A stretch of DNA of 21,154 nt from an uncultured Ruminococcus sp. Lineage in GTDB: Bacteria; Bacillota; Clostridia; Oscillospirales; Ruminococcaceae. Location: assembly GCA_910584195.1 (NCBI GenBank), contig CAJTYV010000036.1, forward strand, positions 1 to 21,154, given 5' to 3'. Below the pieces are notes generated by a model that saw only the letters and a list, made by a program, of their open reading frames with translations, was not told the DNA's origin and ran no database searches. Each line of letters opens with the position of its first letter. The stretch's first letter is position 1. Positions 15,513 to 21,154 of the stretch are shown piece after piece. The position numbers and the translations under genes were made by a program.

Positions 15513-16017
15513 TTAATGAAATTTTCTTTGTTCCTTTAACTTTTGATAACGCTCTATATCGCGCATTTTAAATACCCATGCCGGATGCCCTCCCGCAATA
15601 GCATATGGAGGAATATCTTTGCAGACTACAGAACCTGCCTGAACAATAGCCTCCTCGCCAATATTTACCCTCCCCCGAGAATAATTACATTATTGCCAAG
15701 CCATACACATTCTCCAATACCTACGTTTTTACTTATAAAGGTATTGTCATAAGGAATTGCAGCTCCCTCATAATTATGAAAGAACGTAATAATCTGACAT
15801 CCTGTTCCTGAATGAAAATAGCTTCCAATAATAACTTTTCCTGAGCCCAAGATCGACATCCCGTTAAAGCACACTTGATTTGCTAAATATGTATTTCTCG
15901 TCATGTAAGATTTTCCGCCTACATATAAATCTTTACCACATTCTGCCGCTATCCTTCTAATCCGCCATGGATAATATTTTTTGAAAATGTGCTTTTAACT
16001 TTTTCATAAATTCCCAT
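15513..16017 (-). pseudogene. Hexapeptide-repeat acetyltransferase, two frame disruptions
   Basis: From the ATG at 16017 (overlapping the end of the polymerase gene by 14 bases) reading gives MGIYEKVKSTFSK, then the frame is lost in the A-rich stretch around 15975-15997. One extra base, for example A7 for A6, gives YYPWRIRRIAAECGKDLYVG in the same frame as MTRNTYLANQ. This continues through left-handed beta-helix sequence (GSYFHSGTGCQI, IGECVWLGNNVIILGG) to a second break at GGGGGAGGG (15668-15676), which produces a premature TAA. The rest, VNIGEEAIVQAGSVV and IAGGHPAWVFK, ends at 15513 in a third frame. Corrected length is about 168 residues, normal for a maltose/galactoside-acetyltransferase-like O-acetyltransferase of sugars. 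Tract length at the G site differs from an in-frame value (7 or 10) by +2 or -1. Two breaks in one gene favour decay or sequence error over simple phase variation. Confidence 0.75.
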
Positions 16018-17206
16018 GTTGTACTTCTCTCTTTCTATATATTCTTTTTCCCGTACAAAATGCAAATAAGGAAAACAACAATATTACATAATGGTATTCA
16101 AAAACACTTTCAAAAATCATCACAAACAGCATTCCGATAAGGCATACATTAGAAAACTTTAATGTCTTATCTTCCAGATTCTTCTTCATACATTTTGTAA
16201 ATGTAAAAAGAAATAATCCAAAAGAAAGAAACAATATAATTCCACCATCTAGCAATACCTGAAATATCTGGTTATGAGTATAGTTCATACCTTGTCCATC
16301 CCCTACCCATATACTCCAAAATACTTTAACCAAAACCCCTTTTACTCCATAGCCAACCCATGGACTTTCCGAAAATTTATTATAAACCTGTTCCCAGATA
16401 TAACCCCTTCCATTTATATTCAAACCAAACAACTGGAACAGCCAACCATTCGTATACAAATAAAGCATCAATATTGCATCAAGCAAGAAATATCCTACCA
16501 CATAAAAACGGGAGTCATGTTTTAATAATTTTCCGGTTCTTGACAACCTAATATATAGACCTCCAATGAACAAAATAACTAACACTATCATAGATGCTGA
16601 TGTAAATGACATCAGCATAGTAAAAGCAGAAAAGACAATTAACAATTTAGATCGAAACATTGCCTTGCCTTTTATGTTACTTGACAGGCAGGCAACATAA
16701 AGTCCTAATAATCCTAATTGTGCCGCTATTTGCACATGTCCTATAAAAAGGAGATGTAATTGCTCATCTCTCGCAGAAAAATAATGATTGAATAAGCCTG
16801 GATTAAAAACGATTATATTTAACCCGAAAACTACAAACAGGATATTTTCCAGTACTTCAATCAGTCTTTCTCCATTTGTTTCAGCAAAAAAAGCACATAA
16901 CATACAAAGAACAGGTGCTGCAAAAATCTTTTGAAGTCCTCCGTTAAAACTCCCCATTTTACACAAAGTTATAATCGCCATAAGCCCGAAATATAACATC
17001 ATTGCTAAAATACATTTGGGGTATCTCATTCTCAATCCAAAAACTGAATATACAAAGTAAAATATTCCTATCGCCATCGCCAAGTACATCCATATGGTAA
17101 AAAAATTTTTATACCATCCAAAGTATTCATCAAACCCTCTTGGATGAAGAAATGGTATCAAAAACAAATATAATAGAATGTCTCTCGTTTTTAATTTTAT
17201 TTTCAT
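16004..17206 (-). CDS. wzy: Wzy-like polysaccharide polymerase / O-antigen ligase family membrane protein
   Basis: This 400-residue protein has about ten or more membrane segments and a large outside loop carrying NGRGYIWEQVYNKFSESPWV (275-294) and further on NYTHNQIFQVLLDGG. This R-G-x-x-W-x-x-x and H-N-x-x-x-x-x-L-x-x-x-G arrangement is seen in Wzy/WaaL proteins. It would join flipped repeat units outside the membrane. GAGG lies 4 bases before the ATG at 17206. The gene follows a GT4 glycosyltransferase by 12 bases and its end overlaps the acetyltransferase start. Polymerases are poorly conserved, so the call rests on topology, the loop motifs and the context beside a flippase. Confidence 0.85.
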   Translation of the reverse strand: MKIKLKTRDILLYLFLIPFLHPRGFDEYFGWYKNFFTIWMYLAMAIGIFYFVYSVFGLRMRYPKCILAMMLYFGLMAIITLCKMGSFNGGLQKIFAAPVLCMLCAFFAETNGERLIEVLENILFVVFGLNIIVFNPGLFNHYFSARDEQLHLLFIGHVQIAAQLGLLGLYVACLSSNIKGKAMFRSKLLIVFSAFTMLMSFTSASMIVLVILFIGGLYIRLSRTGKLLKHDSRFYVVGYFLLDAILMLYLYTNGWLFQLFGLNINGRGYIWEQVYNKFSESPWVGYGVKGVLVKVFWSIWVGDGQGMNYTHNQIFQVLLDGGIILFLSFGLFLFTFTKCMKKNLEDKTLKFSNVCLIGMLFVMIFESVFEYHYVILLFSLFAFCTGKRIYRKREVQHGNL

Positions 17207-17218
17207 CTTTCCTCATAT

Positions 17219-18367
17219 TCAATTAAATTTTTTGTTTGTATCATTGTTTATCCCTTTTATTAACTCATCATAAAATTGCGTCAATTCAATTATTGTGTTA
17301 TTGATGGAAAATTTATTTGCTGTCTTAACACAAGCTTCTCTTATCTGAATAATCTCTCCGCATCTATATGCCTTCTGCAATTTACTTATCGCATAAATCA
17401 ACCCCTGTACCGAGATATCTTCCGCAATAAAGCCATTTACCCCATCTTTTATAATTTCCGGTATTCCGCCAACACGAAAGCCAATACAAGGCACCCCGGC
17501 TTCCATGGCTTCAACAATCGATATTCCAAACACTTCCTGCAATATAGACGGATAAACAAAGCCATCTGCCTGTTCAAAATATTTCCTAATATTTCTCTGC
17601 GGCCCTTCAAATAATATTCTTTTACTTAAACCGTCCTCTTTAACCTGTTTTTCAAGATTATTTCTATACCCTCCCTCTCCAACAATAGTCAACATTATGT
17701 CTTCCCCCTGATCAACCATCTGTCGAATTGCATCGATCAGCACTTGAACTCCTTTCCCTTCAACAAGCCTGCCGATATAAAGCAGGTGAAATACCGTATT
17801 CTTTGAAACAATTGGGGGTTCCAATGGTCTATTTCTAATTGGTACACCATTATAAATAACTCTTGTTTTTCTCATGTCAAAGTTAAAATACTGAGTATAC
17901 GATTGACGTCCTGCCTCAGAAACAAACAGGATCCCGTCCGAATTTTTCAAATTACTCTTTAACAGCCATTCAAACAACCTGTTCTTCCATCTGTCAGAAT
18001 ATGTAAAATAGACTCCCTTATCAAAACAGGAATGTGCTACCATAACAAAATACCTGTTACGTGCAATGTGTCTTAATAGGAAATAAACCAACTGGAGTGA
18101 TATATTTGCATGATGTGTTACAATAATGTCATTTTTCTCTGCTTCTTCTGCCAATTCCCGTATTTTCCTTAATGTAAGTTTCTTTTTACCCTGTTCTGCT
18201 AACGATATCACATTCAAATGTTTGGCAATCATTTCATCATAGATCTTTCCCTCCCCAAATATAAAGCAGAACGTATTGGGGTACTCTGCTCTCAGTCCTA
18301 TATTCTCACATAACACCTCTATTCCGCCGATTTCTCCGGCGTACAAAAGATTTAGTATTTTTGCCAT
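17219..18367 (-). CDS. GT4 family glycosyltransferase
   Basis: This 382-residue protein has a GT-B layout: an N-terminal acceptor half (LLYAGEIGGIEVLCENI) and a C-terminal donor half. The donor half contains YIGRLVEGKGVQVLIDAI and the retaining GT4 motif EVFGISIVEAMEAGVPCIGF, in which the E-x7-E glutamates bind the nucleotide-sugar, followed by VGGIPEIIKDGVNGF. It adds one sugar of the repeat unit at the cytoplasmic face. GGTGAT lies before the ATG at 18367. Donor and linkage cannot be read from the sequence. Confidence 0.93.
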   Translation of the reverse strand: MAKILNLLYAGEIGGIEVLCENIGLRAEYPNTFCFIFGEGKIYDEMIAKHLNVISLAEQGKKKLTLRKIRELAEEAEKNDIIVTHHANISLQLVYFLLRHIARNRYFVMVAHSCFDKGVYFTYSDRWKNRLFEWLLKSNLKNSDGILFVSEAGRQSYTQYFNFDMRKTRVIYNGVPIRNRPLEPPIVSKNTVFHLLYIGRLVEGKGVQVLIDAIRQMVDQGEDIMLTIVGEGGYRNNLEKQVKEDGLSKRILFEGPQRNIRKYFEQADGFVYPSILQEVFGISIVEAMEAGVPCIGFRVGGIPEIIKDGVNGFIAEDISVQGLIYAISKLQKAYRCGEIIQIREACVKTANKFSINNTIIELTQFYDELIKGINNDTNKKFN

Positions 18368-18412
18368 TATTAATCACCATTCTCTACCATTCAAAATCAA
18401 GGCTAAACCAAT

Positions 18413-19495
18413 TTATTCTTCCAGACACTGCCTGTAAAAATCAGCCAATGCATGTGATGATATATTAATATCATATCCATATTGCCGAAGTTTCCCGGTA
18501 TTATCAGATCGACTTCGCATCTTGCTACTTTCAATTGCTATAATCTGTTCTATCCAATCTGCCTGATTACACAAATTAATATATTGTACAGTTCCTGCCA
18601 AATCAGTCTCCCTGGATACTGAATCTGACACCAAACAGGGCAATCCTGAAGCTTGTGCCTCTATCAGTACAAGCGGAACACCTTCATACAAAGATGGAAG
18701 AAGAAATAAATCCATTGCCTGCATATATCGGCTGACCTCTTCTGTCCGTCCTAAAAATAATACCCGATCTCTTAAGCCAAATTTATTCGCCATGATCTTC
18801 ATATCCTGAAGCAATATTCCATCACCTATCATAAGCAATATATAATTGTCTGACCTCTGAATAAGTTTCGCAAATAACTCGATTAAATATCTGTGGTTTT
18901 TTTGTTCATTAAATTCCCCTACATGACCAATTACAACCTTCTCTCCGGCGTGAATTTTTTCACGGTATTCTTTTCGGATTGTGATATCCCATTTATACGT
19001 TTCCAGATCAATTCCATTTTTCAGCACTGCAAATTCTTTTTCATGGAATAGCCATTTTCCAGCCTTTTCTCCACAAGCCAATGCATGTGTATATGTAACA
19101 TTAAATAGAGGATACAAGATCTTATGCAACCTCATGTGAGTACATCCAACATTATGGGAATGTACGATTCGTATGGGTACACCTGCAAACATTGCCGGAA
19201 TTGTTTCTAAAACCATTGTTGCACTATTACCATGAACATGAATAATGTCATATTGATTTTCCCTGCATAGTTTAAATAACTTTAATATATAGGAAAAAGG
19301 TGATCCATTCCTTGGTATTATATGTACTTCCGAATGTCCTTGCGTTAACTTTTCTGCCATTTTATCACTTGGCCTATTCGTTACTATAAAGTCCATCTGA
19401 ATTTCACTTAACTTCAAATGTTTATAGTAATTAAGTATTACAGCCGTAATTCCATTTAATTCAAATGTAACCGTACATACTACTAATACCTTCAT
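18413..19495 (-). CDS. GT4 family glycosyltransferase (EpsF/CapM-like)
   Basis: I favour the ATG at 19495 (360 residues) because the chain then begins MKVLVVCTVTF, a normal GT4 start. An in-frame ATG at 19522 would add 9 residues but has its only purine-rich stretch too close. Neither site is strong. The N-terminal half has FELNGITAVILNYYKHL and IIHVHGNSATMVLE, with the His-x-His region that often contacts the acceptor. The C-terminal half has HVGEFNEQKNHRYLI and SLYEGVPLVLIEAQASGLP, the E-x7-E motif of retaining GT4 enzymes. It is the third glycosyltransferase activity of the operon after the Alg13/14 pair and adds another sugar of the repeat unit. Specificity unknown. Confidence 0.9.
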   Translation of the reverse strand: MKVLVVCTVTFELNGITAVILNYYKHLKLSEIQMDFIVTNRPSDKMAEKLTQGHSEVHIIPRNGSPFSYILKLFKLCRENQYDIIHVHGNSATMVLETIPAMFAGVPIRIVHSHNVGCTHMRLHKILYPLFNVTYTHALACGEKAGKWLFHEKEFAVLKNGIDLETYKWDITIRKEYREKIHAGEKVVIGHVGEFNEQKNHRYLIELFAKLIQRSDNYILLMIGDGILLQDMKIMANKFGLRDRVLFLGRTEEVSRYMQAMDLFLLPSLYEGVPLVLIEAQASGLPCLVSDSVSRETDLAGTVQYINLCNQADWIEQIIAIESSKMRSRSDNTGKLRQYGYDINISSHALADFYRQCLEE

Positions 19496-19556
19496 ATCTT
19501 TCTTATATAACCTCACATCCATCTTCCATATGAAAATATTTTATATTTGATTTTTC

Positions 19557-20054
19557 CTATAAACCCATAGTTTTTACAATTACTTCAATTCCTTTTACAA
19601 ATTCCGTATTATTATTACTTGTCTTTAAAACCATTAATTTCACGACTTCTTCATATTCTGTAATCATTTTCCTTAAGTCCGAAACATCCTCCACCAAAAT
19701 GATATTGTTCATACGTGCTTTCACCATCCTGCAAAATTCCAACTGATGATCATTCACATGCTCTCCAAAGTCTTTTTTGCGAGGCACCACAATCGGAATT
19801 TTCCCAAAACGAAGCGGCGCGGTAAAACTGGCCGGCCCTCCATGTGTAATTACCAGCCTGGCTTCCCTCATATATTGATCCATTTCCTGACAGGAAACAA
19901 ACTGTTTCCATTGGCAACTTCCCGGTTCATAGGTACCGAAACCAGTCTGTACAATTACCTGACCTTCTATATAATTTTCTTTCTTTAACCTGTCTATCTC
20001 TTTTATCAAACGATTAAACGGTTGCTCATGTGTACCCACTGTCACAAATATCAT
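19557..20054 (-). CDS. Alg13-like catalytic subunit of a split glycosyltransferase (PssE/EpsF type, GT28 C-terminal domain)
   Basis: This 165-residue protein begins MIFVTVGTHEQPFNRLIKEI, the hallmark of bacterial Alg13/PssE/CpsG proteins. It carries VITHGGPASFTAPLRFGKIP (93-112), the UDP-sugar binding motif of the GT28 C-terminal domain, and later GEHVNDHQLEFC. It is the donor-binding half of an inverting glycosyltransferase and needs the Alg14-like membrane partner encoded just upstream (20108-20557). AAGGTGA precedes the ATG at 20054. In streptococcal and lactococcal pathways such pairs add the second sugar, commonly beta-1,4-galactose. That exact specificity is only a suggestion here. Confidence 0.92.
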   Translation of the reverse strand: MIFVTVGTHEQPFNRLIKEIDRLKKENYIEGQVIVQTGFGTYEPGSCQWKQFVSCQEMDQYMREARLVITHGGPASFTAPLRFGKIPIVVPRKKDFGEHVNDHQLEFCRMVKARMNNIILVEDVSDLRKMITEYEEVVKLMVLKTSNNNTEFVKGIEVIVKTMGL

Positions 20055-20107
20055 GTTTAGTACTCACCTTAATTTAAAAAAATTCTGAATATCTGCAGTT
20101 TGGTCCG

Positions 20108-20557
20108 TCAAAAAATGCTCCCTAAATTTATTGCTTTCGGATATACCACCTTCATTTCTTCCCATTGCACGACAAACCTGTCTACAATAGGATAAACCAT
20201 CCTGCCACTCATAGTAGGTTTATCTATTCGATCAAATACTTCAATATAAATCAATTTAACTCCTAATAATTTCCCAATATAGAAAAAGGGAACCGCTACA
20301 GCCGCTCCTGAAGAAATAATCAGATCCGGTTTTTCTTTTCGTAATATTTCCCATGCAATTTTCGTATTAATAAGCAACGCTTTTAAACTGCGATTTGTAG
20401 GATAATAGCATGAATATGTTTTTTCTCCAGCCAGCAGGCTCCTGGCATCTTCCTTATCAAATGTTACCCAAAAGCGATCCCTATTCTCCCAAAATGTTTT
20501 TAACATGTATAAATGTGTCAGATGTCCTCCTGAAGAGCCTACCAAACATATCTTCAT
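20108..20557 (-). CDS. Alg14-like membrane partner of the split glycosyltransferase (PssD/CpsF type)
   Basis: This 149-residue protein opens MKICLVGSSGGHLTHLYML, the conserved Alg14/PssD N-terminus. It has KPDLIISSGAAVAVPFFYIG (78-97) and IYIEVFDRIDKPTMSGRMVY (106-125), which form the acceptor-binding and membrane-associated surface. The ending YPKAINLGSIF is typical and shows the protein is complete. It recruits the Alg13-like subunit (19557-20054) to the membrane, and the two adjacent genes together make one functional glycosyltransferase. The gene follows the serine-acetyltransferase-like gene by 14 bases, with GGGAG upstream of the ATG. Confidence 0.92.
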   Translation of the reverse strand: MKICLVGSSGGHLTHLYMLKTFWENRDRFWVTFDKEDARSLLAGEKTYSCYYPTNRSLKALLINTKIAWEILRKEKPDLIISSGAAVAVPFFYIGKLLGVKLIYIEVFDRIDKPTMSGRMVYPIVDRFVVQWEEMKVVYPKAINLGSIF

Positions 20558-20571
20558 ATTTCCGTTTCTCC

Positions 20572-21010
20572 CTAAATCGGTTCCACCTTTTTAATTACTT
20601 TAGCAGGAATGCCTGCCACAACATATCCATCCTGAACATCACTCAAAACCACCGAATTTGCCCCGATTATCACATTGTCTCCGACATGCACATTTCCCAG
20701 AATTTTAGTTCCCGCTCCAATCATCACATTGTTACCTATCTTCGGTGTTACATACTCACCATAGTTATTCTTTCCCCCAAGAGTTACGTTTTGATATATG
20801 AGTACGTTATCACCTATCTCCACTCCAGGACCGATGACTACACCGAGTCCCTGATGCGGCAATTGAAAATTATCTCCGATCTTTACTCTCCAGGAAATAT
20901 CACACGCAAAAATCATTCGATTTAAATTTTTCAATAATTGGGATACCCCCCCCGAACTTACCACAAGCGCCTATCCTGCAAGCTGTCACTGCAATTTTTG
21001 CTGCATTCAT
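20572..21010 (-). pseudogene. Serine O-acetyltransferase-like hexapeptide protein, out of frame at a G8 tract
   Basis: A well-placed ATG at 21010 with AGAAGGA 8 bases upstream starts MNAAKIAVTACRIGACGKF, then hits eight Gs (20946-20953) and runs into a stop soon after. The rest of the protein lies in a neighbouring frame: VSQLLKNLNRMIFACDIS, then a left-handed beta-helix with LPHQGLGVVIGPGVEIGDNV, the NVTLGG motif and VAGIPAKVIKKVEPI at the end. With seven Gs the two parts join as KFGGVSQLLKNLNR, giving 145 residues, the size of short SAT-like proteins found in capsule clusters. These probably O-acetylate a sugar rather than make cysteine, as the N-terminal helical domain of CysE is absent. 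A truncated product could start at a later GTG or ATG and keep most of the helix. Frameshift, phase variation or sequence error are all possible. Confidence 0.78.
20946..20953 (-). repeat. G8 homopolymer inside the serine-acetyltransferase-like gene
   Basis: There are eight C on the plus strand (eight G in the coding sense), followed by TA in coding direction, as at the G9 tract of the FrhB-like gene. Loss of one G restores a continuous reading frame from the ATG at 21010 to the stop at 20572. Confidence 0.9.
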
Positions 21011-21100
21011 ATCAGTTTTCCTTCTATTTTTCACACCTGCCAGAGGCATAATTCTATTACGTAATTACTGCAATTTGATTTAAAAGCTTCTGCCACCTTT

Positions 21101-21154
21101 TCACATCGCCCCATCCTTCCGAAACACAACCCCCACAGTCCTCACCAAAATCCG
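21101..21154 (-). CDS. C-terminal end of a probable undecaprenyl-phosphate sugar transferase (partial)
   Basis: The last 17 residues of a gene entering from the right edge read RILVRTVGVVFRKDGAM before TGA (21101-21103). This resembles the tail of bacterial sugar transferases (WbaP/EpsE/CpsE type), which end with a helix of the form D-I-x-I-L-x-x-T-V-x-x-V-x-x-x-x-G. Such enzymes start the repeat unit by placing a sugar phosphate on undecaprenyl phosphate, and commonly stand just upstream of the genes seen here. Only a short tail is present, so the call leans on context. Between this stop and the next ATG (21010) there are 90 bases with a good ribosome site and no other feature I can support. 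Another frame is open to about 21060 but looks unlike any family I know. Confidence 0.5.
   Translation of the reverse strand, partial: RILVRTVGVVFRKDGAM

Noticed and set aside
20410..20925. 171-codon open frame on the plus strand opposite the Alg14-like and SAT-like genes
   Set aside because: It has no domain or sensible ribosome site and spans two conserved genes on the other strand.
21059..21154. Alternative minus-strand frame at the right edge, ending in TAA near 21060
   Set aside because: Its sequence matches no family I know. The frame ending in TGA at 21101 resembles a sugar transferase tail, which fits the operon order.

Overview
The window looks like a Firmicutes chromosome, most likely a gut-type Clostridia of the Lachnospiraceae (inference from family content, AGGAG-type ribosome binding sites, moderate-to-low GC and the resemblance of the proteins to that group). 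Nearly all of it is a surface-polysaccharide locus. No rRNA, tRNA, CRISPR array, transposase or phage gene is visible.

Left end, plus strand (1-3430): an envelope acylation pair. An MBOAT acyltransferase (44-1492) is followed by a membrane-anchored SGNH/DltD/AlgJ-like partner (1750-3348). They are separated by a 77-bp tandem repeat array made of hairpins (1511-1707). Next come 300 bases holding an inverted repeat and decayed copies of the 3' tail of the neighbouring gene. That gene, a complete AAA-ATPase-like/PD-(D/E)XK protein on the minus strand (3651-5390), has its own good promoter (5446-5474).

Right three quarters, minus strand (5529-21154): one long, tightly packed operon transcribed right to left. 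In transcription order it holds the tail of an initiating undecaprenyl-phosphate sugar transferase, a serine-acetyltransferase-like protein (frameshifted), an Alg14/Alg13-like split glycosyltransferase, two GT4 glycosyltransferases, a Wzy-like polymerase, a hexapeptide acetyltransferase (frameshifted) and a Wzx flippase. Then come a TagF/TagB-like CDP-glycerol glycerophosphotransferase, a LicD-like phosphotransferase, a polytopic membrane protein with an early Asp-Asp motif, a polysaccharide pyruvyl transferase, an FrhB-like double [4Fe-4S] protein (frameshifted), a class V aminotransferase, and a TagD-like cytidylyltransferase fused to a Gfo/Idh/MocA oxidoreductase. The logic is Wzx/Wzy-dependent: initiate on undecaprenyl phosphate, extend with glycosyltransferases, flip, polymerise, and decorate with acetyl, pyruvyl and phosphodiester-linked groups.

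Two things deserve attention. First, three genes of this operon are out of frame, and each has a break at a G-rich tract read GnTA on the coding strand (G9, G8 and G5AG3). A small change in tract length would restore each frame there, although the G5AG3 gene has a second break as well. This is either phase variation of surface decoration or homopolymer error in the assembly. Second, the fused cytidylyltransferase-oxidoreductase next to a PhnW-like aminotransferase, with TagF-like and LicD-like transferases in the same operon, suggests an activated CDP-linked, possibly aminated, small polyol that is attached through phosphodiester bonds. Base composition becomes clearly more AT-rich right of about 10.45 kb, suggesting a mosaic cluster.
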